Shown: positions 16,885 to 26,437, counted from the first letter of the stretch. The stretch: 64,000 bases of DNA from Spirosoma rhododendri (GCF_012849055.1 NZ_CP051677.1:744001-808000), one strand, 5' to 3'. The notes: generated from the sequence alone by a model not told the origin. Numbers and translations: made by a program.

Positions 16885-17666
16885 CAAATATACCCCGCTA
16901 CCCAGTACACCACGTAGCCGACGATCTCGCGGATCAGGTGGTAGGCGTCGAGGAAGGCGGTTTCGTTGGGGAGGAGCCATTCCCCGATAGCAAACGAGCG
17001 GGGTGCCTGCCGAAAGCCGCCGGGATAGGGCAATACATCGACCCCTGCTTTCTGAAAGCATTTCACCGACCGACGCATATGCGGGGCCGACGTAACCAGC
17101 ACGCAGCGATTCGTGTGAAACTGTCGGCGCAGCACCCGGCCAGAAAATAGGGCGTTCTGCCGCGTATTTCGCGAGTTATTTTCCAGCCATATATCGCCCG
17201 GTCGCACCCCGGCCAGGATCAGAAAACGCCCTCCCTGATGTCCTTCATCGGTGACGGGCTCCGGCCCGAGTGGTAAGCTACCGCTGCCCCCACTGATCAG
17301 AATTTTCCGAACAACACCCCGCTTGTAGAGATACAGCGCCTGCGCCAGCCGGTCGGACTCCGGCCCCAGCGACGGATGCTCATCGCCCGTATCAATGTGG
17401 CTGTTGGTTGTGCCGCCGGTCAGCACCACGGCTACAGAGCGGGAACTGTCGGGGCGGGGCAAGGTCGAAGGCGGGTATTCCCACCACCGCGCCAGTTCGT
17501 TCGTCAGCAGCGAATTGCCTGATAACCAGAACAGCGCGATAGCCAGTCCGACACCCCAGCGACGGCGGTGTGGGTTACGGGTAAAGAACGCCCAGAGCAG
17601 CGCGGCCAGCAGCCAGCCAGCGGGGGTGAGCAGGTAATTGAGCGTTTTAGAAAAGAAGAAAAACAT
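16884..17666 (-). CDS. YdcF/ElyC-like DUF218 membrane protein
   Basis: 260 residues. The N terminus has two hydrophobic segments (L-L-T-P-A-G-W-L-L-A-A-L-L, then W-G-V-G-L-A-I-A-L-F-W-L). It is followed by a DUF218 domain with V-A-V-V-L-T-G-G near residue 75, I-L-I-S-G-G-S-G-S, and E-N-x-S-x-N-T-x-x-N, the conserved pattern of the ElyC/SanA/YdcF group. E. coli ElyC affects envelope biogenesis and the undecaprenyl-phosphate pool; the role here is probably envelope-related but unproven. It converges with pfkA. Confidence 0.8.
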   Translation of the reverse strand: MFFFFSKTLNYLLTPAGWLLAALLWAFFTRNPHRRRWGVGLAIALFWLSGNSLLTNELARWWEYPPSTLPRPDSSRSVAVVLTGGTTNSHIDTGDEHPSLGPESDRLAQALYLYKRGVVRKILISGGSGSLPLGPEPVTDEGHQGGRFLILAGVRPGDIWLENNSRNTRQNALFSGRVLRRQFHTNRCVLVTSAPHMRRSVKCFQKAGVDVLPYPGGFRQAPRSFAIGEWLLPNETAFLDAYHLIREIVGYVVYWVAGYI

Positions 17667-17723
17667 AGACTAGCGGGGCTGGCACAGACGTTGTAACGAT
17701 GCGGAGGATGGGCGCAAAACCCG

Positions 17724-17731
17724 TAAATTTG
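17724..17731 (+). promoter_or_regulatory. Bacteroidota -7 promoter element TAAATTTG (thioredoxin gene)
   Basis: An exact TAnnTTTG match only 11 bases before the ATG at 17743. If it is used, the transcript would have almost no leader at 17743, which favours the in-frame ATG at 17767 as a possible true start. Confidence 0.5.
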
Positions 17732-17742
17732 ACTGTTCAGCC

Positions 17743-19224
17743 ATGAAGATATATTTCCACTCGTTTATGCATCATTTATTTTTAGCTGTGCTGGTTGCGT
17801 TCGCTTCGGCCACCGGGCTGTTGGCCCAGTCGGCACCGGCAACCGGCGGAGCAGCCTACACTATCAACGGGCAGATTCGCGGAGTCTCCGATACGACCTG
17901 TGTGCTGGCCCACTACTACGGCACCACGCAGTACATCCCCAAAGATACGGCCCGCACCGACCGCGAGGGCCACATGGTATTTACTGGCGCCAAACCCCTG
18001 CCTGAAGGCTTGTATCTGCTCGTAACGCCCAAAAACGGCTACGTCGAATTCCTGATCGACAGCGACCAGAATTTTTCGTTTGCCACCGACACGGGGAGCG
18101 TCGTGAAGAACATGAAAATCACGGGCTCGAAAGAGAACGAACTGTTCTATGGCTACCAGCAGAGCCTGAACAAACTGTATGACGAAGCGAAAGTAATCGG
18201 GCAGCAGAAAAAGCCGGGCGATGCAGCCGCCAACGCCGAGGTCGATAAGAAAATGACGGCCCTGCAAAAGCAGGCACAAACCGACCGCGATCAGTTCTTT
18301 ACGGCTAACAAAAATTCGTTTGCGGTGAAAATCATCAAAGCCGCCAGCGAACCCGAAGTGCCCACCGCGCCCAAAGCGTCAAACGGTCGCCCCGACTCGG
18401 TATGGGTATTCAACTACTTCAAAAAACACTTCTGGGACGACTACGACTTCTCGGACGAGCGGTTCGTCCGCACCAACATTCTACAACGTAAGCTTGATCG
18501 GTACATTAAGGAGCTGACCGTGCAGAACCCGGATTCGCTCGTCAAAGAAGCCGATTATGTCGTTGGTAAGGCGCAGGCCGGGAAGAACAAAGATGTGCTC
18601 CAGTACGTCATTTACTACATCACGAGTCAGTACGAACGGCCCAAAGTGGTCGGCACCGACGGACTGTTCGTGCATATGTTCGAGAAGTACTACAAGACCG
18701 GCGTTATGCCCGTTTCGGATAGCTCGACGTTGAAAAGCATTGGCGAACGGGTAGCCACGTTGAAACCGTTACTGGTTGGAAAAGTCCTGCCTGCTCCCGT
18801 CGTGAGCGACACGCTGAGCAGGCCCATCAACTTTCAGAACATCAAAGCCGACTATACGGTCGTGTACTTCTACGACCCGCACTGTGGTCACTGCCGCGAG
18901 AGCGCACCCGGCCTGAAGAAATTCACCGATGCCAACAAAGGTAAGGGTGTGGAAGTCGTCGCGATTGCGATTGACCAGACACCGGCCGAATGGAAGAAGT
19001 TTATCCGTGAGTTTAAGCTGGGCAACGCCATCAACGGCTACGATTACAAGCACCAAACCGACTTCCGTACCCGCTTCGATGTATGGACGACACCAACTGT
19101 CTACGTGCTCGACAAGCAGAAGAAGATCATCGCCCGCAAGCTACCGCCCGAGCAACTGGAAGACTTCGTGCAGTTCCACAAAAAGCAGCAGGCAGCCACC
19201 GCCAAAGCATCGGCTAAAAAATAG
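17743..19224 (+). CDS. TlpA-like periplasmic thioredoxin with DUF4369-type N terminus
   Basis: 493 residues with a signal peptide (hydrophobic run L-F-L-A-V-L-V-A-F-A, cleavage near L-L-A-Q). Region 37-140 resembles DUF4369, a beta-rich domain common ahead of Bacteroidota thioredoxins, followed by a helical DUF5106-like middle. The C-terminal 130 residues are a thioredoxin fold with Y-F-Y-D-P-H-C-G-H-C-R-E, a C-G-H-C redox site, and a cis-proline in W-T-T-P-T-V. It should reduce or shuffle disulfides in the periplasm. ATG 17767 is a plausible alternative start. The lysine-rich tail (A-K-A-S-A-K-K) is ordinary. Confidence 0.83.
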   Translation: MKIYFHSFMHHLFLAVLVAFASATGLLAQSAPATGGAAYTINGQIRGVSDTTCVLAHYYGTTQYIPKDTARTDREGHMVFTGAKPLPEGLYLLVTPKNGYVEFLIDSDQNFSFATDTGSVVKNMKITGSKENELFYGYQQSLNKLYDEAKVIGQQKKPGDAAANAEVDKKMTALQKQAQTDRDQFFTANKNSFAVKIIKAASEPEVPTAPKASNGRPDSVWVFNYFKKHFWDDYDFSDERFVRTNILQRKLDRYIKELTVQNPDSLVKEADYVVGKAQAGKNKDVLQYVIYYITSQYERPKVVGTDGLFVHMFEKYYKTGVMPVSDSSTLKSIGERVATLKPLLVGKVLPAPVVSDTLSRPINFQNIKADYTVVYFYDPHCGHCRESAPGLKKFTDANKGKGVEVVAIAIDQTPAEWKKFIREFKLGNAINGYDYKHQTDFRTRFDVWTTPTVYVLDKQKKIIARKLPPEQLEDFVQFHKKQQAATAKASAKK

Positions 19225-19225
19225 G

Positions 19226-19320
19226 GGTTCTTAAACACAGAGAGCACGGAGTGCATCACGGAGGTCACAGAGCTTTGCTCTTTTTTCTTCGTGACCTCCG
19301 TGCCTCTGTGTTGAAGAACC
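19226..19320. repeat. Inverted repeat, family C (ACACAGAG/CTCTGTGT)
   Basis: GGTTCTTAAACACAGAG and CACGGAG units on the left are mirrored by CTCCGTGCCTCTGTGTTGAAGAACC on the right. It lies between two convergent genes and is related to 34269-34347 and 35941-36024. Confidence 0.85.
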
Positions 19321-19322
19321 TT

Positions 19323-20240
19323 TTACTTCATTTTCGTCCGCTTCACCAGATACGCCGTCAGGATTTGCTCAAATCCCTGCGCGATGTCGGCTTCAATGAA
19401 GTCGATTTTGTATTGCCCGCAGCGCATCCGCAGGTCCTGAAACTGCTGCTTCACCGCCTGCTGATACGACGCCCGCACCTGCCCCGGCTGTAGCTTTACC
19501 TTCTCACCTGTTTCCAAATCGATGAACTCGTAAGGCCGCTCATCGAACGCAAAGTCCTCTTCTGTTTTCTTATCCGTGACGTGAAACAGCAACACCTCGT
19601 GCAGATTGTGTCGCAGGTGTTGCAGGGCCGAGAACAGCGCATCACTCTTCGACACGTTCTCGAACATATCGCTGAAAATAATCACCAGCGACCGCTTGTT
19701 GATTTTCTCCGCCACCTGATGAATCACGTCGGCCGCTGAAGTACGTCGTAGGGGCTTCGGCTGCTTCATGAGCAGGTCGAGCTGCGTGAACAGCTTGTGA
19801 ACGTGCGAGGGTGTCGATTTGACCGGCGTCTGTACGTCGATGGTGTCGGCGAAGGTCGTCAGGCTGACGGCATCTTTCTGACGTTGCAGCATATACGCCA
19901 GGCAGGCAGCGGCCATCACGCTGAACGTCATCTTGCCGTAGTTGGCTTCGGGATAATACATCGACGACGACGTGTCGATCAGGAGGTGGCAGCGGAGGTT
20001 GGTTTCTTCCTCGTACCGCTTGACGAACAGCTTCTCCGTCTTGCCGAACACTTTCCAGTCGATGTGCCGGGTCGTTTCACCGGTATTATACAGCCGGTGT
20101 TCGGCAAATTCAACCGAAAACCCGTGAAACGGCGACTTATGCAGGCCCGTGATAAAGCCTTCGACCATCTGCCGGGCCAGAAATTCGACGTTGCCGAATT
20201 CGCGCACCTGCCCAAGATTAAGGGATTGTTTCATTGCCAA
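19323..20240 (-). CDS. DUF58 / vWA-like protein (MoxR-associated, BatA-locus type)
   Basis: 305 residues. It has the DUF58 signature R-H-I-D-W-K-V-F-G-K-T near residue 60 and a vWA-like metal site D-T-S-S-S-M at about 91-96, with the partner motif I-I-F-S-D-M-F-E-N. DUF58 proteins usually accompany MoxR AAA ATPases and Bat proteins and are thought to help assemble or stress-protect complexes; no MoxR gene is next to it here. No membrane segment is seen. The start could equally be the ATG at 20234. Confidence 0.85.
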   Translation of the reverse strand: MAMKQSLNLGQVREFGNVEFLARQMVEGFITGLHKSPFHGFSVEFAEHRLYNTGETTRHIDWKVFGKTEKLFVKRYEEETNLRCHLLIDTSSSMYYPEANYGKMTFSVMAAACLAYMLQRQKDAVSLTTFADTIDVQTPVKSTPSHVHKLFTQLDLLMKQPKPLRRTSAADVIHQVAEKINKRSLVIIFSDMFENVSKSDALFSALQHLRHNLHEVLLFHVTDKKTEEDFAFDERPYEFIDLETGEKVKLQPGQVRASYQQAVKQQFQDLRMRCGQYKIDFIEADIAQGFEQILTAYLVKRTKMK

Positions 20241-20320
20241 AAGGTACGCAAAAGCACGTACCTATCCTACCAACGGCGCGGGGCACGGCCGTGGTATCGA
20301 CAATTGTAACTGACGACGAT

Positions 20321-20752
20321 TTACAGCGCAGGCTGCATTAGCGACTGATTCATATCGGGCGTAATCAGCACCGATACCAAGTCGTTAACGCGGCTTTTGT
20401 CGAGTACGCGCAGGGTGACGCTGGTAACACCTTTACCCATCAGACCAATAGCTTCGGCGGCCGCGTGCGACAGATCGACGATGTGCCCTTTGGTGAATGG
20501 CCCCCGGTCATTCACCCGCACGATAACCGATCTCATCGTTTTCAGATTGGTTACTTCAATCAGCGTATTGAGGGGGAGGGTGCGGTGAGCGGCCGTGAAG
20601 GCTTTGAGGTTGACACGCTCACCGAAGGCCGTCATGCGACCGGCAAATTTCGATGCGTAATAGGTTGCTTTTCCCTTTTGGGCAGGCCCAGCCGGTTTTA
20701 CTGCCGACTTAAAGCCGCCTACAAAAAGCAGCAACGACACGAGTAAATTCAT
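20321..20752 (-). CDS. RlpA-family septal ring / DPBB lipoprotein-like protein
   Basis: 143 residues from the ATG at 20752, which gives an N-terminal hydrophobic signal segment (L-L-V-S-L-L-L-F-V-G-G). The double-psi beta-barrel follows: A-T-Y-Y-A-S-K-F-A-G-R-M-T-A-F-G-E, then L-P-L-N-T-L-I-E-V-T-N and V-R-V-N-D-R-G-P-F, whose Asp corresponds to the catalytic residue of RlpA lytic transglycosylases. It cleaves or binds denuded peptidoglycan. There is no SPOR domain, so it is a short form. A promoter lies about 90 bases upstream. Confidence 0.86.
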   Translation of the reverse strand: MNLLVSLLLFVGGFKSAVKPAGPAQKGKATYYASKFAGRMTAFGERVNLKAFTAAHRTLPLNTLIEVTNLKTMRSVIVRVNDRGPFTKGHIVDLSHAAAEAIGLMGKGVTSVTLRVLDKSRVNDLVSVLITPDMNQSLMQPAL

Positions 20753-20842
20753 TTGACTTTTGGTAAAGGTTACGGACTGACCAGTTGCCGAAAAACGATG
20801 GCTGCGTGGCCGAAATCTCCAAAAAGTACAACTCCTGTAAAA

Positions 20843-20873
20843 CAAAGGTAGTCCTGCCAGCCCTTACTACCAA
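20843..20873 (-). promoter_or_regulatory. Promoter of the RlpA gene: TTG, 20 bases, TACCTTTG
   Basis: On the - strand TTG (20873-20871) is followed after 20 bases by TACCTTTG (20850-20843). Both elements and the spacing match the Bacteroidota -33/-7 promoter. The leader to the ATG at 20752 is about 85 bases. Confidence 0.65.
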
Positions 20874-21017
20874 GCAATTAGGCCGAAACCTGTGGAAATG
20901 CTTCTACAGGTACGCGGAAATCTATCCCGCCAGTTCTACAAAAGATGGGGCCGCTTTTTTTATTATGGCCTGATTCCACGTACTTTAGCCCGAACTATCG
21001 GCTAACTTAATCAACCT

Positions 21018-21344
21018 GTGGAGGATCGGGATCGGGAGAAAATCTACTCAAAACGTGTACGGGCGGGTAAACGGACGTACTTCTTCGACGTCAAAGCGAC
21101 GCGCTCGAACGATTATTACCTGACCATCACCGAAAGTCGGCGGCAGGGGCAGGGCGAAAGCTACACCTACGAAAAGCAGAAGTTGTTTTTGTACAAAGAA
21201 GACTTCGATAAGTTTCTGGAAGCCCTCCAGGAAACGCTCTGCCACGTCAAGCAGGATTTGATGCCCGACGTCGACTTTTCGCAGTTCGCCCAGCACGATC
21301 GCGAGCAATCCGACGACTTCAGTACGGAGTTGAAATGGGAGTAG
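21018..21344 (+). CDS. DUF3276 PUR-like nucleic-acid-binding protein
   Basis: 108 residues, starting at GTG 21018, the only start before an in-frame TAA. The sequence (E-K-I-Y-S-K-R-V-R-A-G-K-R-T-Y-F-F-D-V-K, then N-D-Y-Y-L-T-I-T-E-S-R and L-F-L-Y-K-E-D-F) is a near-universal Bacteroidota protein of the DUF3276 family. It is related to the PUR-alpha repeat, and the Borrelia homologue binds DNA and RNA. It is likely a cytoplasmic nucleic-acid-binding regulator. The acidic tail differs from the core. Confidence 0.87.
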   Translation: MEDRDREKIYSKRVRAGKRTYFFDVKATRSNDYYLTITESRRQGQGESYTYEKQKLFLYKEDFDKFLEALQETLCHVKQDLMPDVDFSQFAQHDREQSDDFSTELKWE

Positions 21345-21457
21345 CGGGGTCTGCTACGTTTCCCCTCACCGACCAGCCCTCTTACGTTACGCTGCCTTCG
21401 CTGCCACCGAAGGCTTTTTTTACGGCCCGCCGGTGCGGTGGTCCGCCGATGTAGGTG

Positions 21458-21465
21458 TAATTTTG
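21458..21465 (+). promoter_or_regulatory. Bacteroidota -7 promoter element TAATTTTG (ychF)
   Basis: An exact TAnnTTTG match about 105 bases before ychF and immediately before a family B repeat. There is no clear -33 TTG. If used, the repeat would be part of the leader RNA. Confidence 0.4.
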
Positions 21466-21475
21466 TGGAAAAACT

Positions 21476-21557
21476 AAAGAGCGAAAGAGCGAAAGAATGA
21501 AAGAGTGATCTTGTAAACCCACACTTATGGATCACTTTTTCATTCTTTCGCTCTTTC
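21476..21557. repeat. Inverted repeat, family B (GAAAGAGTGA units)
   Basis: AAAGAGCG, AAAGAGCG, AAAGAATG, AAAGAGTGATC face GATCACTTTTTCATTCTTTCGCTCTTT across a 20-base loop. The stem is about 30 bp and ends 13 bases before the ychF ATG, so in a ychF transcript it would sit beside the ribosome-binding region. Confidence 0.85.
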
Positions 21558-21569
21558 GCCCATTCAACG

Positions 21570-22667
21570 ATGGGTCTACAATGTGGAATCGTTGGTTTGC
21601 CGAACGTAGGTAAGTCGACGCTGTTTAATGCAATTTCGAGCGGGAAGGCCGAAGCCGCCAACTATCCGTTCTGTACGATAGAACCAAACGTGGGCGTCGT
21701 AACCGTCCCCGACGAGCGGCTCGATACGCTGGAAGGGCTGGTAAAACCCCAGAAAGTGGTGCCGACGATTATCGAGTTTGTCGACATTGCCGGACTGGTG
21801 AAAGGCGCGAGTCAGGGAGCCGGGCTGGGCAACAAGTTTCTGGCCAACATCCGCGAAGTCGACGCGATTGTACATGTCATTCGCTGCTTTGAAGACGACA
21901 ACATCGTACACGTCGAAGGGAAAGTTAACCCGGTGTCGGATAAGGAAATCATCGACGCGGAGTTGCAATTGAAAGACCTTGAGTCGGTCGATAAGAAGAT
22001 TCAGCGGATTGCGAAGGCAGCTCAGGTGGGCGACGCTAAAGCAAAAGCCGAACTGGAGGTTCTGAAACGGTACAAAACAGCCCTCGAAGCCGGGAAAAGT
22101 GCCCGCACGGTTCAGGCAACCCCCGACGAGCAGGAAGCCATCAGCGACATTGCCCTGCTGACGGTGAAGCCGGTTATCTACGTCGCCAACGTCGATGAAG
22201 GATCACTACCCAACGGTAACGCCTACTCGGATACGCTGCGGGAAGCGGTGAAAGATGAAGGCGCCGAAGTCATTATCATCAGCGCGGGTATCGAGTCGCA
22301 GATTTCGGAGATGGAAGACCCCGAAGAGCGCGAACTGTTCCTTGGTGAATACGGCCTGACCGAATCGGGACTAAGCAAACTGATTAAAGCGTCGTACAAA
22401 CTGCTGGGCCTGATTACGTACTTCACGGCCGGTGTCAAGGAGGTCCGCGCCTGGACGATTCACCGGGGCTGGAAAGCACCGCAGGCCGCTGGCGTTATTC
22501 ACTCTGATTTCGAGAAGAAGTTTATCCGCGCACAGGTGATGAAACTGCCCGACTTCGAGCAGTTCAAGACCGAAGCGGGTGTTCGCGAAGCGGGTAAACT
22601 GTCAGTCGAAGGCAAAGAATACATCGTGCAGGACGGCGACATTATGGAATTCCTGCACAGCGCGTAA
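21570..22667 (+). CDS. ychF: YchF/Obg-like ATPase
   Basis: Universal ribosome-associated P-loop NTPase that hydrolyses ATP, linked in E. coli to oxidative stress and translation. The normal length of 365 residues is seen, with the P-loop G-L-P-N-V-G-K-S-T at 9-17, the switch region [19 protein letters not shown], and N-V-D-E in place of the usual G-protein N-K-x-D. The C terminus is a TGS domain ([16 protein letters not shown]). It is monocistronic with a strong terminator behind it. Confidence 0.96.
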   Translation: MGLQCGIVGLPNVGKSTLFNAISSGKAEAANYPFCTIEPNVGVVTVPDERLDTLEGLVKPQKVVPTIIEFVDIAGLVKGASQGAGLGNKFLANIREVDAIVHVIRCFEDDNIVHVEGKVNPVSDKEIIDAELQLKDLESVDKKIQRIAKAAQVGDAKAKAELEVLKRYKTALEAGKSARTVQATPDEQEAISDIALLTVKPVIYVANVDEGSLPNGNAYSDTLREAVKDEGAEVIIISAGIESQISEMEDPEERELFLGEYGLTESGLSKLIKASYKLLGLITYFTAGVKEVRAWTIHRGWKAPQAAGVIHSDFEKKFIRAQVMKLPDFEQFKTEAGVREAGKLSVEGKEYIVQDGDIMEFLHSA

Positions 22668-22713
22668 ACCGGTTCACGGTTTTCTGTTTACAGTTTTCGG
22701 TAGCTGACGCGAA

Positions 22714-22757
22714 TATGTAGCCTGGACCGGTCCGCCGGCGCGGCTCCAGGCTACATA
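22714..22757. repeat. Inverted repeat, family A (TATGTAGCCTGGA)
   Basis: TATGTAGCCTGGA and TCCAGGCTACATA form 13-bp arms after ychF. It is directly followed by an intrinsic terminator, so the repeat itself is probably not needed for termination. Confidence 0.8.
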
Positions 22758-22761
22758 TACA

Positions 22762-22802
22762 AACGGCCCTGTCTAGCGATTAAACAGGGCCGTTCTTTTT
22801 TT
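22762..22802 (+). terminator. Intrinsic terminator of ychF
   Basis: AACGGCCCTGT and ACAGGGCCGTT form an 11-bp G+C-rich stem followed by C and a run of T. It also stands at the 3' end of the convergent permease-peptidase gene. Confidence 0.88.
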
Positions 22803-22810
22803 TCACGTCT

Positions 22811-25800
22811 TTACTCAATTGTCTTGACGTTGTCACGGGGGTGACGGTCGATGAGCAGGTTCAGCGGGTCGATACCGGCGCGGTCGGGCTTCTGATCGAC
22901 GCGGACGGTGATCGTCTGCTTCGGCTTCGTGATGTGTTGCCGCTGGTAGTAGAGCAGCTTTTCGGTGTGACTTCCCTTCGCTTTCGGCGCGTACACCCCA
23001 ACCCACATCCACTCGTTGAGCGGGCGGGGCGTTTCGTTACCCAGGCTATCAGCCCGGACTTTCTCGGCCGAGATCGTCATCGTTACGTCGAACTGCTTGC
23101 CGACGGGTTTTACCGTGACCTTATCAGTTTTGAGTTCGTAGAGCGTGATCGCGTCGATCCAGTCGTCGATCAGGCCACGCAGACTGTCGGGCGTGACGGC
23201 GCGAAGTTCAGCGGTCAGGTCGGCGGCTGTGGGGTAAACACCCGTTTTAGCCACCTGCGACACGTTCCATTTATCGCGGTAGGTGCGCAGGGCCTGATTC
23301 AGCTTGTCTTCACCGATCTGATCCTGCAAGGCGTAGAGCACGTGAGCGCCTTTGTTGTAGTGGATGTACGACTGATGTTCGGTCTGACTCAGCGGCTGCT
23401 CCTTTTTACTTTCACCACGCCGACCGCTGAGGTAGTAATCCAGTTCGTAGCTTAGGAACTCCTGCATGCGCTCTTTCGGGTAGTGATGCTTCATAACCAT
23501 CAGCGCGCTGTATTCAGCCAACGACTCCGACAGCATCGCCCCGCCCTTCACGTCGGCTTCGGTCACCTGATGCCCCCACCATTGGTGCGCCGTTTCGTGG
23601 GCCGTCACAAAAAACGGCATGTCGATGTCTTTCGCGTCGTCGATGTTGGCCACGAAACCCATGTCTTCGCCAAACGGAATCGTGTTGGCAAACGACTGGG
23701 CGTAGCCCCGGTAGCGCGGAAACTCCATGATGCGTAGCTGCCGGTGCTGATACGGGCCGTAGTTCTGCTGGTAGTAATCGAGCGACGACTGCATCGCCTT
23801 CATCATCCGGTCGAGGTTGCGGGTGTGGCCGGGGTGGTAATAGATTTCCAGATTCACGCCCTTGTACGTCTCTTTCTTCACCGCATACCGCGCCGACACA
23901 ACGGAGTAGAAATTGGCCATTGGCGCGTCCATTCGGTAGCTGAAAAACCGGCGTGGCTTACCGTCGGTACCTTTGCCCGTCCACTCTTTTTGCAGATAGC
24001 CCGGTGCGATAGCCACCTGATCAGGTGTGGTACCGATGGTCATGGCGAAACGCACATCGTCGGCATCGTCGCCCATCACGCTTTGCCGCAGTCCGATGGG
24101 GTCGTTTTGCGCACGCATCCGCTCTTTCGGCTTCAGGCCGTTGTCTTTGCGCTTATCGTCGGAACCCAGTTCGTAGTGCTCATCATAGCCGATACCCGGA
24201 AAATACTGGTTCGTGAAAAACGTGCCGTTCTGCACGATGTCGACATTTTCGCGCCCGTTCTTGAACCCGTTGGTATGGTACAGCAGGTCGAAGGCAAGTT
24301 GCAGGCTGTCGCCGGGTTGCAGCGGTTGGTCGAGCTGGTAGATGCGGTAATCGAAGTCGTGTACGTAGCGGTCGTCGAAGCGACCGGGGCGCGACAGACT
24401 CAGTTGCTTTACCTGCATTTCGTCGGCGGGGTAGGTTTGCAGGTGAATCTGCCGGATAGGCTGCGTAGTCTTGTTTTTCAGCCAGTAGTGCCCCTTTGCC
24501 GAGAAGTCGCGCACGTCGGGGTACAGCTCTACGTCGACATCGATGTCGGTAATGCGCGGCTGCGGCAGGCTGGCAAACTTCTTCAGCGTCGTTTCGTAAC
24601 GGGCCAGTTCGGCTTCGTTTTTCTTGCTGTTTTGGTAATCGTGCAGCACGTTGGTATTGTAGTAGATGTACGAACCGCTCGATACAAACACGATCAGCAA
24701 CGCCATTGCTACCGTCAGGATGGGGCGGGTTAGCTGATGCCGCCCGATGCGCAGTCGCAGCTTAAACAGTTCTTCCGACCCCCGCACCGACAGCACCACC
24801 GCCCCGGCAAACAACAGCGACGCGAAAGCCGCCCAGTAGAGCGTCGTCCAGGAGAACGGCGAAACGTAATGCCCGAACCCGTTCATGTCGGAGTAGGTGC
24901 CCATGCTGGCGCTGTCGAACAGCAGCAGCCGGTGTTCGATGCCCAGGTACGACAGCAGTCCCAGCGAGATAAAGAACAGTACGACAATGGCGTGGCCCGC
25001 GAATTTGTTGTTGACCAGCACGTGTACGAAGAAACCCAGCAGCATAAAAATCAGGAGGCCCGTTAGCGTTCCGGCGTAGAGATCGGTGACGTAAACCGAC
25101 CATTCAATCAGCGACGCGCCCCCTTTGATCGTTTGCATCAGCGCCCCCAGCCCAATCGCGATGGTCAGCATCAGGGCGAATGCCAGCCCCAGGCCGAGGT
25201 ACTTGCTCAGCAGCGACACCCAGTTCGGTACGGGCAGCGCGTCGCTGATCTGACTGATCCGCACGTCGCGCTCTTTCCAGACCAGATCGCCCACGTACAG
25301 CACCATCAGGATCATCAGAAACAGGCCGGTGAAGATGCTCATCTTGCTCAGCATGACGTAGGTCGTGGGCAGGGTGCGGGAGCCGTACCAGCCGCCCGCA
25401 TCATCGAACGCCCGGAACAGAAACATACACAGCCCGCCGATGCTTAGCGCCAGAAACGGCAGGTCACGCAGCACGACTCTGGCGTAAAACACCGTTTGCG
25501 AACGCAGGCTCGACAGCCAAGCCAGCGTACCAAACTGTCGACTGACGCGCGGTAGCGGCCGACGCAGCGCAGCCGCACTCAGCACCGGCGTTTTGTCAGT
25601 ACGTCGTTTGCCCGATGGCCCCGCCGAATGTTCGTAGGAGAAGAAATAATACGTAGCGGCCATCACCAGTAGCGCGACGCCCAGCCAGATCAGCCGGTTG
25701 TACAGAAACGTATCGGTCAGCGTGATGAGCTGATTATTCTGCTGCGCAATCGACCAGTATTGTGTCGTGAAGGACATTGCCCGCATGCCGAAAATATCGA

Positions 25801-26425
25801 GCAGAGCCGCCGTTTCGCGCCGGTCAATCTGCGCCATCAGCGTGCCCGACAGCAGGTACAGCATCAGAAACGCCATCCCCTGCGTGAACACGACCAGCAT
25901 TTTACGGCTCAGCGCGCCCACGGCAAAGAAGATACTGCCAACGATCAGGGCGTTCGGTACGATCAGTACCAGATACGGTTGCCAGTAGGTTGCAGCTCTG
26001 AATGGCAGCAGCCGGTCGGCGTCGCGCCAGGGCATCCATTCGCCAATCATCAGCCCAAGCGGAATGGCCGTCAGCGTCAGCAGTAAAATCGTCAGGGCAC
26101 CCAGGTAGCGGCCGGTCAGATACTCCCACCGCTTGATGGGTTTGGTAAAAAACAGCGAATCGGTACGGTGTTCAAAATCACGAACGACCGCCACGCCCAT
26201 GATGGCCGACGTCATCAGGACGCCCATCATCAGGTATAAAAAAAGACTGAGCGTTGCTATGGTGCGCGTGCCGTTTTCCTTGATGGCTCCACCTGCCATA
26301 CCATCTATCATGTCGGTGGTGACGGCGGCAAAGCTGATGCCCAGCAGGATTGCGAAATACAAATAGGTAGCCGGTCGGTTCCGCCGGTAGCGAAACTCGA
26401 AACGAAAAATCGATAACCAATTCAT
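22811..26425 (-). CDS. ABC permease fused to an M1-family zinc aminopeptidase
   Basis: A 1204-residue fusion. The N-terminal ~600 residues are two ABC-2-type permease halves, each with about six hydrophobic segments. After the last segment (near L-I-V-F-V-S-S-G-S-Y) comes a periplasmic part with the M1 beta domain and a gluzincin site: H943-E944-T-A-H947, then Glu967 in M-L-S-E-S-L-A-E-Y. The zinc ligands are intact, so activity is expected. This layout is known in Bacteroidota (ABC transporter permease/M1 family aminopeptidase) but the substrate is unknown. The partner ATPase gene ends 12 bases upstream in the same direction. Confidence 0.88.
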   Translation of the reverse strand: MNWLSIFRFEFRYRRNRPATYLYFAILLGISFAAVTTDMIDGMAGGAIKENGTRTIATLSLFLYLMMGVLMTSAIMGVAVVRDFEHRTDSLFFTKPIKRWEYLTGRYLGALTILLLTLTAIPLGLMIGEWMPWRDADRLLPFRAATYWQPYLVLIVPNALIVGSIFFAVGALSRKMLVVFTQGMAFLMLYLLSGTLMAQIDRRETAALLDIFGMRAMSFTTQYWSIAQQNNQLITLTDTFLYNRLIWLGVALLVMAATYYFFSYEHSAGPSGKRRTDKTPVLSAAALRRPLPRVSRQFGTLAWLSSLRSQTVFYARVVLRDLPFLALSIGGLCMFLFRAFDDAGGWYGSRTLPTTYVMLSKMSIFTGLFLMILMVLYVGDLVWKERDVRISQISDALPVPNWVSLLSKYLGLGLAFALMLTIAIGLGALMQTIKGGASLIEWSVYVTDLYAGTLTGLLIFMLLGFFVHVLVNNKFAGHAIVVLFFISLGLLSYLGIEHRLLLFDSASMGTYSDMNGFGHYVSPFSWTTLYWAAFASLLFAGAVVLSVRGSEELFKLRLRIGRHQLTRPILTVAMALLIVFVSSGSYIYYNTNVLHDYQNSKKNEAELARYETTLKKFASLPQPRITDIDVDVELYPDVRDFSAKGHYWLKNKTTQPIRQIHLQTYPADEMQVKQLSLSRPGRFDDRYVHDFDYRIYQLDQPLQPGDSLQLAFDLLYHTNGFKNGRENVDIVQNGTFFTNQYFPGIGYDEHYELGSDDKRKDNGLKPKERMRAQNDPIGLRQSVMGDDADDVRFAMTIGTTPDQVAIAPGYLQKEWTGKGTDGKPRRFFSYRMDAPMANFYSVVSARYAVKKETYKGVNLEIYYHPGHTRNLDRMMKAMQSSLDYYQQNYGPYQHRQLRIMEFPRYRGYAQSFANTIPFGEDMGFVANIDDAKDIDMPFFVTAHETAHQWWGHQVTEADVKGGAMLSESLAEYSALMVMKHHYPKERMQEFLSYELDYYLSGRRGESKKEQPLSQTEHQSYIHYNKGAHVLYALQDQIGEDKLNQALRTYRDKWNVSQVAKTGVYPTAADLTAELRAVTPDSLRGLIDDWIDAITLYELKTDKVTVKPVGKQFDVTMTISAEKVRADSLGNETPRPLNEWMWVGVYAPKAKGSHTEKLLYYQRQHITKPKQTITVRVDQKPDRAGIDPLNLLIDRHPRDNVKTIE

Positions 26426-26437
26426 GGATTCGGGCGG

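Noticed and set aside
23744..24733. A long + strand frame within the permease-peptidase gene
   Set aside because: It overlaps the well-supported fusion gene on the - strand and lacks motifs.
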